DNA of 64,000 nucleotides from contig NZ_FNRO01000019.1 in NCBI RefSeq assembly GCF_900107745.1, forward strand, positions 1-64,000. Reading direction: 5' to 3'. This document shows positions 25,748 to 32,910 of this stretch, piece by piece (positions within the stretch are counted from its first letter, which is position 1; every line of letters begins with the position of its first letter). The position numbers and the translations under genes are program-made. A model generated the notes under the pieces. It saw nothing but the letters and a program-made list of their open reading frames with translations, made no database searches and had not been told where the DNA came from. This stretch comes from Variovorax sp. YR216 (lineage in GTDB: Bacteria; Pseudomonadota; Gammaproteobacteria; Burkholderiales; Burkholderiaceae_C).

Positions 25748-26335
25748 TCATCCTTTCGACCATGCAGCGCGACCTTGCGTCGAGTCGTCGAGTCGTGCAA
25801 TGAATGCGTCCGCGCCAGGCTCCGGCAGAGAGAAGGAGAAGCGCACCATGCCCTCGTGGCTCACATGGTTCAGTGTGGCCCCGACGCTCGCGATTTCCCT
25901 TCGCACGAGGCCTTCGAGCGCATAAGGCACTGCGCAATGCAGTTGGCGTTGCCGCACCAGCGGAACGAGCGCCGCGCCCGCCAGGGCCTGCGCGATGCTG
26001 TCGGTATAGGCACGGACCAGTCCGCCCGCGCCGAGCTTGACGCCGCCAAAGTAGCGCACCGCCGTGGCGAGCACGCTTTCGAGCTCGTGATGCCGAAGCA
26101 CTTCGAGCATCGGGCGGCCCGCCGTTCCGCCCGGCTCGCCATCGTCGTTCGCGGCCGACTGGCCACCGGCCATCAGTGCCCAGCAGACATGCGCGGCACC
26201 GGGATGTTCGCTGCGCAAGCTCGCGATCACGGATTGCGCGGCAGCCCGATCCGCAACCGGCTGTACGCACCCGATGAACCGGCTCTTTCGAATGATCAGT
26301 TCACTATGGACGGGCGCAGCCAGCGTGAATGACAT
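25748..26335 (-). CDS. IMPACT/YigZ family protein
   Basis: 195 residues. The UPF0029 N-domain shows KSRFIGCVQPVADRAAAQS, HVCWALMAG, NDDGEPGGTAGRPMLEVL and VLATAVRYFGGVKLGAGGL, the most conserved stretches of the family. A small C-terminal ferredoxin-like domain follows. Eukaryotic IMPACT restrains Gcn2; the bacterial role is uncertain. The start at 26335 is set by GGAG six bases upstream and the beginning of homology. It lies 29 bp downstream of metW. Confidence 0.9.
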   Translation of the reverse strand: MSFTLAAPVHSELIIRKSRFIGCVQPVADRAAAQSVIASLRSEHPGAAHVCWALMAGGQSAANDDGEPGGTAGRPMLEVLRHHELESVLATAVRYFGGVKLGAGGLVRAYTDSIAQALAGAALVPLVRQRQLHCAVPYALEGLVRREIASVGATLNHVSHEGMVRFSFSLPEPGADAFIARLDDSTQGRAAWSKG

Positions 26336-26364
26336 GTACCGCTCCGCAGGCCTCGCGTACGCGC

Positions 26365-26949
26365 TCAGCCGCGCTCGAACTTGAACACCGCCGTGCTTGC
26401 ACGCGCATTGGGCAGCCAGCGGACTTCGCGCCCGTTTTCGAGACCGAATGCGTCGAGCACGCGCAGCCGGTTCTTGCCCGCGAGGACCTCGAAGTCCTTG
26501 AACGTGCCCACGCGGATGTTCGGCGTGTCGTACCACTGGTAGGGCAGCCGCTTCGTCACGGGCATGCGGCCGCGCGCGATGCTGATGCGGTTGGGCCAGT
26601 GTGCGAAGTTCGGGAAAGCCACGATACCGATGCGGCCCACGCGCGCGGTCTCGCGCAGCATCACCTCGGCGTTGCGCAGATGCTGGAGCGTGTCGATCTG
26701 CAGGACGACATCGAACGATGCGTCGTCGAACATCGCGAGGCCTTCGTCGAGGTTGAGCTGGATCACGTCGACCCCGCGACGTACGCAATGCAGCACGTTG
26801 CCATCGGCAATCTCGACACCGTAGCCGCTGCAGCCACGCTCGCGCTGCAGGAGATCGAGCAGCGCGCCGTCGCCGCAGCCGAGATCGAGCACGCGAGAGC
26901 CTTGCGGCACGAGCCGTGCGATGAGCTGTTGGGTGTCCAGGTCGCTCAT
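26365..26949 (-). CDS. metW: MetW, methionine biosynthesis methyltransferase-like protein
   Basis: 194 residues with a class I SAM-binding fold: SRVLDLGCGDGALLDLLQ near residue 18, YGVEIADGNVLHCVRRGVDV and FDVVLQIDTLQHLRN. The MetW signature GRMPVTKRLPYQWYDTPNIR is present. MetW is always encoded next to metX and is needed for, or forms a complex with, the homoserine acyltransferase in proteobacteria. Its ATG overlaps the metX stop by 4 bp, so the two should be made in fixed ratio. Confidence 0.95.
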   Translation of the reverse strand: MSDLDTQQLIARLVPQGSRVLDLGCGDGALLDLLQRERGCSGYGVEIADGNVLHCVRRGVDVIQLNLDEGLAMFDDASFDVVLQIDTLQHLRNAEVMLRETARVGRIGIVAFPNFAHWPNRISIARGRMPVTKRLPYQWYDTPNIRVGTFKDFEVLAGKNRLRVLDAFGLENGREVRWLPNARASTAVFKFERG

Positions 26950-28100
26950 GGGGTCACCTCCGATGCAGCGATGCGATCGAAGTAGGAACGCACGACGCTC
27001 ATGTAGCGCACATCGTCGAGCAGGAAGGCATCGTGACCATGCGGTGCATCGATCTCCGCGTAGCTCACGTTGCGCCGGTTGTCGAGCAGCCCCTTCACGA
27101 TCTCACGGCTGCGCGCCGGCGAGAAGCGCCAGTCGGTGCTGAAGCTCACGATCAGGAACTTGGCCATGGCCTTGGCCAGCGCGGCACGAAGATCGCCGCC
27201 ATGTGCTTGTGCTGGATCGAAATAGTCGAGCGCGCGGGTGATGAGCAGGTAGGTGTTGGCGTCGAAGTACTCGCTGAACTTGTCGCCGTTGTAGCGCAGG
27301 TAGCTTTCGATCTGGAACTCCACTTCCTGAGTCGAATAGAGGAAATCCTGGCGCCCCGAGGTGCCTTCGACCGCGTGGCGCAACGCACGGCCGAACTTCT
27401 CGTTCATGACGTCGTCGCTTTGATAGGTGATGTGGCCGATCATTCGCGCGATGCGGAGGCCTCGCTGCGGTATGACGCTGTGCTCGTAGAAGTGGCCGCC
27501 GTGAAAGTCCGGGTCGGTCACGATCGCGCGGCGTGCGACTTCGTTGAATGCGATGTTCTGCGCGGTGAGGCTTGGCGCGCTCGCGATGACTACCGCGTGG
27601 CGCACCCGCTCGGGATATTGGAGCGTCCACGATAGCGCCTGCATGCCGCCGAGGCTGCCGCCCATCACGGCGGCCAGCGTGCGGATGCCGAGCGCGTCGA
27701 GCAGACCGGCCTGCGCGTTGACCCAGTCCTCCACCGTCACGACCGGGAAGTCGGCACCGTAGGCGCGCCCCGTTTCAGGATTCATGTGCATCGGACCGGT
27801 CGAGCCGAAGCAGGATCCGAGATTGTTGATGCCGATGACGAAGAATCGATCGGTGTCGACCGGCTTGCCGGGGCCGATCATGTTGTCCCACCAGCCTTCG
27901 GACTTCTCCTGCCCCGCATACACGCCGGCCACGTGGTGCGACGCGTTCAGTGCATGGCAGACGAGCACCGCATTGCTGCGGTCCGCGTTGAGCTCGCCGT
28001 ACGTTTCGAACGCGAGCGAGAAGTTGGAAATCGACGCGCCGCTGCGCAGGGCCAGCGGCCCGGCAAACTGCATCGATTGCGGTGTGACGACGAACGACAT
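26946..28100 (-). CDS. metX: Homoserine O-acyltransferase MetX (probably O-succinyltransferase, MetXS)
   Basis: 384 residues with an alpha/beta-hydrolase fold. The nucleophile is the Ser in AVMGGSLGGMQAL, and the acid and base are near STDWRFSPARS and DAPHGHDAFLL; LVCHALNASHHVAG and the GPMHMNPETGR loop are MetX hallmarks. It acylates homoserine in the first dedicated step of methionine synthesis. Family work assigns many proteobacterial MetX enzymes paired with MetW to succinyl-CoA use, but the donor cannot be settled from a quick reading. The ATG at 28100 follows a riboswitch-terminator leader directly. No clear ribosome binding site lies between the terminator U-run and the ATG. Confidence 0.94.
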   Translation of the reverse strand: MSFVVTPQSMQFAGPLALRSGASISNFSLAFETYGELNADRSNAVLVCHALNASHHVAGVYAGQEKSEGWWDNMIGPGKPVDTDRFFVIGINNLGSCFGSTGPMHMNPETGRAYGADFPVVTVEDWVNAQAGLLDALGIRTLAAVMGGSLGGMQALSWTLQYPERVRHAVVIASAPSLTAQNIAFNEVARRAIVTDPDFHGGHFYEHSVIPQRGLRIARMIGHITYQSDDVMNEKFGRALRHAVEGTSGRQDFLYSTQEVEFQIESYLRYNGDKFSEYFDANTYLLITRALDYFDPAQAHGGDLRAALAKAMAKFLIVSFSTDWRFSPARSREIVKGLLDNRRNVSYAEIDAPHGHDAFLLDDVRYMSVVRSYFDRIAASEVTP

Positions 28101-28105
28101 GAATG

Positions 28106-28137
28106 AAAAACCCGGCCTCGCCAAAAACGAGCCGGGT
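28106..28137 (-). terminator. Intrinsic terminator (attenuator) in the metX leader
   Basis: Read on the minus strand: ACCCGG, CTCG, a TTTTTGG loop, CGAG, a bulged G, CCGGGT, then TTTT. The U-run ends five bases before the metX ATG. Its place between the SAM-II aptamer and the start codon fits ligand-controlled termination. Because it abuts the ATG it could also hide the start. Confidence 0.75.
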
Positions 28138-28145
28138 CACGGCGT

Positions 28146-28198
28146 CCGTCTTTAGCTGCATTTATCAAGCGCCCGCAAGCTGGAGCAAATCGGCGCGT
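28146..28198 (-). promoter_or_regulatory. SAM-II riboswitch (metA/metX motif)
   Basis: On the minus strand the RNA contains, in order, CGCGCCGATTTG, AGCTTGCGGGCGC and TTGATAAATGCAGCTAAAG. This is the SAM-II consensus: P1 is GCGCC with GGCGC, the upstream GAUUU lies in loop 1, and the downstream GAUAAAUGxAGCUAAA forms the pseudoknot and SAM pocket. It precedes metX and is followed by a terminator hairpin, so high S-adenosylmethionine should shut off metX-metW. Confidence 0.85.
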
Positions 28199-28203
28199 GC
28201 AGA

Positions 28204-28234
28204 AGTATATGCCCTGCGCCGATTCGCGGCTCAA
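28204..28234 (-). promoter_or_regulatory. Putative promoter for the metX leader
   Basis: TATACT at 28209-28204 and TTGAGC at 28234-28229 are separated by 19 bp, a long spacer. Transcription would start at about 28198, exactly at the 5' end of the SAM-II aptamer, which supports the -10 box. The -35 overlaps the stop codon of the GDT1 gene. Confidence 0.45.
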
Positions 28235-28797
28235 CCCCAGTCGATCAGCGCGGCCACGCCCAACACCAGGAAGATGACGGCGGAGATGCTGTGCACGAGC
28301 TTGATCGGCACGCGACGCACGATGCGCTCGCCGAGCCACACGACCGGTGCATTGGCCAGCATCATGCCCAGCGTCGTGCCGATGACGACCCATACGTACG
28401 CATCCACGTAGCGCGCCGCGAGCATGACGGTCGCAATCTGCGTCTTGTCGCCCATCTCCGCGAGGAAGAAGGCGATCGCCGTGGTGCCGAAGACGCCGAA
28501 GTGCGAGGAGCGGGGGAGCTCATCCTCGTCGAGCTTGTCCGGGATGAGCATCCAGAGAGCCATTGCGATGAAGGAGCCGCCGAGAATCCAACGAAGCACC
28601 GTCGGGCCGAGGAAATGCGTGACCCAGTTGCCGACCGCGCCGGCCAACGCATGGTTCAGCACGGTGGCTGTGAAGATGCCGAGGACGATGGGCCAGGGCT
28701 TGCGAAACCGTGCGGCGAGCACGAGGGACAACAGTTGGGTCTTGTCGCCCATTTCGGCGAGCGCGACCACGCCGGTTGCAACAAAAAAAGCTTCCAT
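28231..28797 (-). CDS. GDT1/UPF0016 (TMEM165-type) manganese exporter
   Basis: 188 residues, about six transmembrane helices arranged as two inverted halves. Each half carries the E-x-G-D-K-[T] signature: VVALAEMGDKTQLLSLVLAA near residue 14 and AFFLAEMGDKTQIATVMLAA near residue 107. These acidic motifs bind Mn2+ or Ca2+. Bacterial members (MneA, Mnx) export manganese. The ATG at 28797 is chosen over an upstream ATG at 28842 because that region belongs to the riboswitch. Control by the Mn2+ riboswitch directly upstream is the strongest evidence for manganese as substrate. Confidence 0.92.
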   Translation of the reverse strand: MEAFFVATGVVALAEMGDKTQLLSLVLAARFRKPWPIVLGIFTATVLNHALAGAVGNWVTHFLGPTVLRWILGGSFIAMALWMLIPDKLDEDELPRSSHFGVFGTTAIAFFLAEMGDKTQIATVMLAARYVDAYVWVVIGTTLGMMLANAPVVWLGERIVRRVPIKLVHSISAVIFLVLGVAALIDWG

Positions 28798-28802
28798 GAA
28801 TA

Positions 28803-28976
28803 GGTGGGTTTCCTCGGCCGAAGACGCAATTGACCGCGCCACCCCTCGGCCGAACCCGAAGTTGCGCGGTCAAAGGTCTCGCCAGGCTGCACGCTGCTTA
28901 CGCCATATCCCACAGGTTGTAGGACAAGTCTGTTGACGCAAACCCTTCTCGCAATGGAAGGCGGCTACTCCCCAAT
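28803..28976 (-). promoter_or_regulatory. yybP-ykoY (Mn2+-sensing) riboswitch
   Basis: Conserved parts of the yybP-ykoY aptamer can be read on the minus strand: the 5' strand TTGGGGAGTAGCCGC (28976 downward), the L1 segment GCCTGGCGAGACCTTTGACC with its GGTCAA partner, and the L3/P1 3' strand GAGGAAACCCACCTATTC. The 3' strand ends right at the ATG of the Mn exporter gene, so Mn2+ binding most likely frees the ribosome-binding region (GAGGAA, about 13 bases from the ATG). Confidence 0.85.
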
Positions 28977-28986
28977 GACAGCCACG

Positions 28987-29022
28987 ATTGTAGCCTATCG
29001 CCGAGTCAGCATTGTAAGTGTG
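28987..29022 (-). promoter_or_regulatory. Putative promoter for the Mn exporter leader
   Basis: A TACAAT -10 box at 28992-28987 would start transcription near 28980, at the 5' end of the riboswitch. The -35 is poor (TTACAA, spacer about 19). Confidence 0.35.
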
Positions 29023-29075
29023 CGCAAACTTGTGGTTTATTTATCTCGCATGTGGTACTCGGGGCAAATTCCTAG

Positions 29076-29104
29076 TTGCGCAACACGTATTTCCCACATA
29101 ATGC
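29076..29104 (+). promoter_or_regulatory. Putative sigma-70 promoter of the RRM protein gene
   Basis: TTGCGC (29076-29081) and TAATGC (29099-29104) are 17 bp apart. The resulting leader of about 125 nt before the ATG at 29238 is long, as in many cold-regulated RNA-binding protein genes. The rest of 28977-29237 shows no gene. Confidence 0.4.
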
Positions 29105-29237
29105 GCGAGCATCCCTCTGCATGGCGGGGGGATGCAATCGGTGATCGGTCAGTTTCGCGCAACTCGTCGAGTCTTTTCGACCTGTGGTGCTTTCGGGACT
29201 CCATCGCTTTTTTTCTGTGTTTATTAGGAGTCCCTTG

Positions 29238-29756
29238 ATGGGCAACAAACTGTACGTCGGTAATCTGCCTTACTCGGTGCGCGACGGCGATCTCGAGCAA
29301 GCTTTCGGCCAATTCGGCGCCGTCACCAGCGCCAAAGTCATGATGGAACGCGATACCGGTCGTTCCAAGGGCTTCGGCTTTGTCGAGATGGGCAGCGACG
29401 CCGAGGCGCAGGCCGCCATCAACGGCATGAACGGTCAGCCTCTGGGTGGCCGCAGCGTGGTGGTGAACGAAGCGCGTCCCATGGAAGCGCGTCCTCCGCG
29501 TAGCGGCGGTTACGGTGGCGGCGGCGGCGGTGGTGGTTACGGCGGCGGTGGCGGCGGCTACGGTGGTGGCGGTCGCAGCGGCGGCGGCGGCGGTGGTGGT
29601 TACGGCGGCGGTGGCGGTGGCGGCTACGGTGGTGGCGGCGGCGGTCGCGGCGGCGACGGCGGTTTCCGCAGCCCCTACGGCGCTGGCCCCCGCGGTGGCG
29701 GTGGTGGCGGCCGCGGCGGTTACGGCGGCGGCAGCGGTGGCAACAGCGGCTACTGA
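29238..29756 (+). CDS. Glycine-rich RRM RNA-binding protein (cold-inducible Rbp type)
   Basis: 172 residues. A single RRM at residues 3-80 has the RNP2 motif KLYVGNLPYS and the RNP1 motif KGFGFVEM, with GRSVVVNEARP at the end. After that, roughly 80 residues are almost only Gly, Tyr, Arg and Ser in GGYGGGG-type repeats, a low-complexity tail like those of cyanobacterial RbpA and plant GRPs. Such proteins bind single-stranded RNA and are often induced by cold. AGGAG lies eight bases before the ATG. The repetitive GGCGGTGGC tail is prone to length variation. A terminator follows. Confidence 0.92.
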   Translation: MGNKLYVGNLPYSVRDGDLEQAFGQFGAVTSAKVMMERDTGRSKGFGFVEMGSDAEAQAAINGMNGQPLGGRSVVVNEARPMEARPPRSGGYGGGGGGGGYGGGGGGYGGGGRSGGGGGGGYGGGGGGGYGGGGGGRGGDGGFRSPYGAGPRGGGGGGRGGYGGGSGGNSGY

Positions 29757-29786
29757 TCGCTCGTTCACCCCTCCACATCGGAATTG

Positions 29787-29812
29787 AAAAGGCTCCCTCG
29801 GGAGCCTTTTTT
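29787..29812. terminator. Bidirectional intrinsic terminator
   Basis: AAAAGGCTCC-CTCG-GGAGCCTTTTTT between the convergent RRM and SDR genes, with an A-run before and a T-run after a GC-rich 6-bp core. Confidence 0.85.
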
Positions 29813-29840
29813 CGTGGTCGGCTCCTCTTGGGGGCCCAGC

Positions 29841-30614
29841 CTATTCGCCGGCGCGTCGCTTGCGCCCGCGGCCCTGCACGACGCGATCGAACAGGGCATT
29901 GGGAAGCATCCGCAGGAGCTTCGCGACCACGCCCATCTGCCACGGAATCACGCGGTAGCTCGTGCCTGACTCGATGGCGTCGAACGCCTTGTCGGCGAAA
30001 TCGGACGGCTGCATCAGGAACGGCATGCCATATCGGTTCCCTTGCGTCAGCGGGGTATCGACGTAGCCCGGCGAAATGGTCACGACCTTCACGCCGCTGC
30101 CGCGAAGCTCCGTGCGCAGGCTCTCGCAATAGGCCACCACACCCGCCTTGCTCGCGCAGTAGGCACCATGTCCAGGCAAGCCGCGAATCGCGGCGACGCT
30201 GCCGATGCCTACGAGGCGGCCGCTGCCGCGCGACTGCATCGCGCGCACAAAGGGATGGAAAGTCGCGGCAACGCCGACGTTGTTGATCGCCAGCAGGCGC
30301 GCGAACACGTCGAGGTCACTGCGTTCGGCGGTATCGATCCCGACGCTGATGCCGGCGTTGGCGATCACCACATCCGGCAAGCCCTGTCGCTCCAGGCACG
30401 CGGTGCCGGCCGCGACGATGCTGTCGATCTGCGCCACGTCTGCGCTGTAGATCCCGCAGCGCGAGGCGTCGATCTTGTTCTCCGCAGCCCAGGCTTCGAT
30501 CTCGGCGGTACGCCTTGCAACGAGCGCAAGGTCGTAGCCCGCCGCATAGAAGCGTGCCGCCAATGCCTGCCCGATGCCGCTGGATGCGCCGGTGATGAAT
30601 GCGAGACGCTTCAT
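29841..30614 (-). CDS. Short-chain dehydrogenase/reductase
   Basis: 257 residues of the classical SDR family. The cofactor motif TGASSGIGQALAARFYAAGY is at the N-terminus, NAGIS near residue 88, the catalytic Ser in GIGSVAAIRG and the Tyr/Lys pair in AYCASKAGVVAYCESLR. ALVARR after beta-strand 2 suggests NADP preference. The substrate is unknown. It starts 8 bp after lptC, in the position where lptA and lptB are expected, so it seems to have joined the KDO/Lpt operon. Confidence 0.9.
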   Translation of the reverse strand: MKRLAFITGASSGIGQALAARFYAAGYDLALVARRTAEIEAWAAENKIDASRCGIYSADVAQIDSIVAAGTACLERQGLPDVVIANAGISVGIDTAERSDLDVFARLLAINNVGVAATFHPFVRAMQSRGSGRLVGIGSVAAIRGLPGHGAYCASKAGVVAYCESLRTELRGSGVKVVTISPGYVDTPLTQGNRYGMPFLMQPSDFADKAFDAIESGTSYRVIPWQMGVVAKLLRMLPNALFDRVVQGRGRKRRAGE

Positions 30615-30621
30615 GTCGATC

Positions 30622-31266
30622 TCAGCGATTGCTGCCGGCCGGCGGCACCTGCGAAGGGATCAGCTGGCCGCGCACGCGGCCATGGAGATTGGCAATGCCG
30701 GTTGCGTTGTCGTAGTCCATCGAGTCCGAGGTGAACTTGTCGGTGCCGCGCGTCAACTCGACAGGCTTGTTCGACCTCACGCGTTCCGTGTCGGTGAAGA
30801 CGTGCAGGAAATCGCCGCGAAACTCCAGCCGCGGAATGGCCGTGCCGTTGGGACCGACCGCGGCATCGCGTGTCACGATCGCGTTGCCGAACAACTGGAT
30901 CTCGGTGCCATCGCCGTTGGACAGGCCGCGCTGCGCCGAGCCGTGCATGACCAGCCCGTCGTCCGAGATGGAGCGGAAGCGCACCTCGTCGACCTCGAGC
31001 GTATCGTTGTCCGGATAGTGCCGGCCTTCCTTGCCGAACAGCTCGCTGCGCAGCTCGCCGCTCGGCAGGAAGCTCTTCACGACGAAGTCGCGCATGAAGA
31101 AATCGGGCTCGTGGACCGCCACCTCCTTCGGGGCCGGCTCCAGCAGCTTGGGCGCATTGCGGACCAGCCAATAGGTGCCCAACGCGAGCGCCGCAGTCAG
31201 GATCAGGGGCAGGTAGATCGTGACGCGATCGAGTCCGTCACGCAGCAGGCTCCAGGCCGACTTCAT
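30622..31266 (-). CDS. lptC: LPS export protein LptC
   Basis: 214 residues. A single N-terminal membrane anchor (TIYLPLILTAALALGTYWLV) is followed by a periplasmic OstA-like beta-jellyroll (EPDFFMRDFVVKSFLPSGEL, YPDNDTLEVDEVRFRSI, VTRDAAVGPNG, PVELTRGTDKFTSDSMDY). LptC links the LptBFG transporter to LptA in moving LPS across the periplasm. It overlaps kdsC by 4 bp. The genes lptA and lptB do not follow. Confidence 0.9.
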   Translation of the reverse strand: MKSAWSLLRDGLDRVTIYLPLILTAALALGTYWLVRNAPKLLEPAPKEVAVHEPDFFMRDFVVKSFLPSGELRSELFGKEGRHYPDNDTLEVDEVRFRSISDDGLVMHGSAQRGLSNGDGTEIQLFGNAIVTRDAAVGPNGTAIPRLEFRGDFLHVFTDTERVRSNKPVELTRGTDKFTSDSMDYDNATGIANLHGRVRGQLIPSQVPPAGSNR

Positions 31267-31811
31267 GCGGGCAGGCCCCGCGCGGCATCCAGCAATCGAC
31301 GGTAATGCCCGCCCGCGGTCAGGAGCAGGTCGCAGAACTCGCGCGCCGCGCCTTCGCCGCCACGCGCGCTCGTCACATGGTGCGCGACGGCACGCACTTC
31401 GGCGTGCGCGTTCGCAGGTGCCGCGGCAAACGCGACGCGCGTGAGCACGGGCAGATCGGGCCAGTCGTCGCCGATGGCGGCCGCCTGTTTCCAGTCCAGG
31501 CCCAGCGATGCCAGCATCGCCTCGGCCGCAGGCAGCTTGTCTTCGGTGCCGTAACGCACATGCTCGATGCCGAGCGCCTCGAGCCGCACGCGCAGGGGCT
31601 TCGAGTCGCGGCCGGTGATCACCGCCGGCTTGATGCCGGCCAGGCGCAGCAATTTCAGGCCGTAGCCGTCGAGGATGCTGAAGCGCTTGAGCGTCTCGCC
31701 GTGCTCGCTGAAATACACGCCACCGTCGGTCAGCACGCCATCGACGTCGAAGAACGCGACACGAACGTCCTGCGCCGCGAGCAGGGTCTGCGCCTTGAAC
31801 TCCACCGGCAT
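31263..31811 (-). CDS. kdsC: 3-deoxy-D-manno-octulosonate 8-phosphate phosphatase KdsC
   Basis: 182 residues, a HAD phosphatase of the C0 (capless) type. Motif I is FFDVDGVLTDGGVYFSEHGE (nucleophile Asp), motif II is VITGRDSKPL, the Lys is in DKLPAAEAML, and motif IV is AIGDDWPDLPVL. It frees KDO from KDO-8-phosphate in lipopolysaccharide inner-core synthesis. It directly abuts kdsD and overlaps lptC, forming a KDO/LPS-export operon. Confidence 0.95.
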   Translation of the reverse strand: MPVEFKAQTLLAAQDVRVAFFDVDGVLTDGGVYFSEHGETLKRFSILDGYGLKLLRLAGIKPAVITGRDSKPLRVRLEALGIEHVRYGTEDKLPAAEAMLASLGLDWKQAAAIGDDWPDLPVLTRVAFAAAPANAHAEVRAVAHHVTSARGGEGAAREFCDLLLTAGGHYRRLLDAARGLPA

Positions 31812-32812
31812 CAGATGACTTTCGCGCGCATCAGGTCGTTGATGCTGAGCACGCCGATGAGCACGCCGGACGCATCCACGACCAGCACGCTGGTGATGCG
31901 ATGCTGCTCCATGACTTCCGCCGCTTCGGCGGCCAGCGCCTCGGCGCGCAAGGTGCGCGGCCCGACGTGCATGACGTCCCGGGCGGTCAGCGCGCGCAGA
32001 TCCGCGCCGGTTTCGACCTGGCGGCGCAGGTCGCCGTCGGTGAAGATCCCGATCGCGCGGCCGTCCGAAGCCACGACGGCTGTCGCGCCGAGCCCCTTGG
32101 CGCTCATCTCGCGCATCAGATCGGTGAAGCTGGCCTCGGGCGGGACGCGTGGCACGTCGTCGCCAGAGCGCATGACGTCGCTGACATGGGTGAGCAGCTT
32201 GCGGCCCAGCGCGCCGCCGGGATGCGACCGGGCGAAATCCTCGGTGCCGAACCCGCGTGCATCGAGCAAGGCAACGGCCAGGGCATCGCCCAGTGCCATT
32301 TGCGCAGTGGTGCTGGCGGTCGGCGCCAGATTCAGCGGGCAGGCTTCTTTTTCGACGCCGCTGTCCAGAACGATGTCGGCGTGGCGTGCGAGCGTGGAAT
32401 CGACACGGCCGGTCATCGCGATCAGGGGCACGCCCTGGCGCTTGACGACGGGAAGGATGACGGTGAGTTCCTCGACCTCGCCGCTGTTCGAAATCGCGAG
32501 CACCAGATCGACGGCCTTGATCATTCCGAGGTCGCCATGGCTCGCCTCGGCGGGATGCACGAACATCGCTGGCGTACCGGTGGAGGCGAGGGTGGCGGCG
32601 ATCTTGCGACCGACGTGACCGCTCTTGCCCATGCCCATGACGACGACGCGTCCGCGCACGTCCAGGATCTTGCGGACGGCCTCGACGAAGCTCGGTCCGA
32701 CGCGATCCTTCAGGCCGAGCACGGCCGCCGCTTCGATGTCGAAGGTGATGCGCGCCCGCGCAAGCATGGCTTCGGGCGTGGCCGCGGAGGGCAGATCAGG
32801 GCTTGAGCTCAT
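31811..32812 (-). CDS. kdsD: Arabinose-5-phosphate isomerase KdsD
   Basis: 333 residues. The SIS domain fills about 30-180 (GRVVVMGMGKSGHVGRKIAAT, TPAMFVHPAEASHGDLGM, LAISNSGEVEELTVIL). Two CBS domains follow (DVMRSGDDVPRVPPEASFTD and DVMHVGPRTLRAEALAAEAA). It converts ribulose-5-phosphate to arabinose-5-phosphate, the first step toward KDO. It is the first gene of kdsD-kdsC-lptC and diverges from the CPA2 antiporter gene across a 98-bp gap. Confidence 0.95.
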   Translation of the reverse strand: MSSSPDLPSAATPEAMLARARITFDIEAAAVLGLKDRVGPSFVEAVRKILDVRGRVVVMGMGKSGHVGRKIAATLASTGTPAMFVHPAEASHGDLGMIKAVDLVLAISNSGEVEELTVILPVVKRQGVPLIAMTGRVDSTLARHADIVLDSGVEKEACPLNLAPTASTTAQMALGDALAVALLDARGFGTEDFARSHPGGALGRKLLTHVSDVMRSGDDVPRVPPEASFTDLMREMSAKGLGATAVVASDGRAIGIFTDGDLRRQVETGADLRALTARDVMHVGPRTLRAEALAAEAAEVMEQHRITSVLVVDASGVLIGVLSINDLMRAKVI

Positions 32813-32910
32813 CGCGGAATTTTATCGGGCGCGACCGGAACGGCAGAAATATGGGGAACAGGGTGAAACGCGGGACGCGGGAAGCCGGCCACATTCAGTA
32901 GCATCGGCTC

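Noticed and set aside
28798..28842. Upstream ATG extending the Mn exporter by 15 residues
   Set aside because: The segment belongs to the riboswitch 3' strand, and the extension lacks homology or a ribosome binding site.
29510..29750. GGCGGTGGC repeat tract considered as a non-coding satellite or CRISPR-like array
   Set aside because: It is in frame in the RRM protein and encodes its glycine-rich tail; the units are too short and irregular for a CRISPR array.
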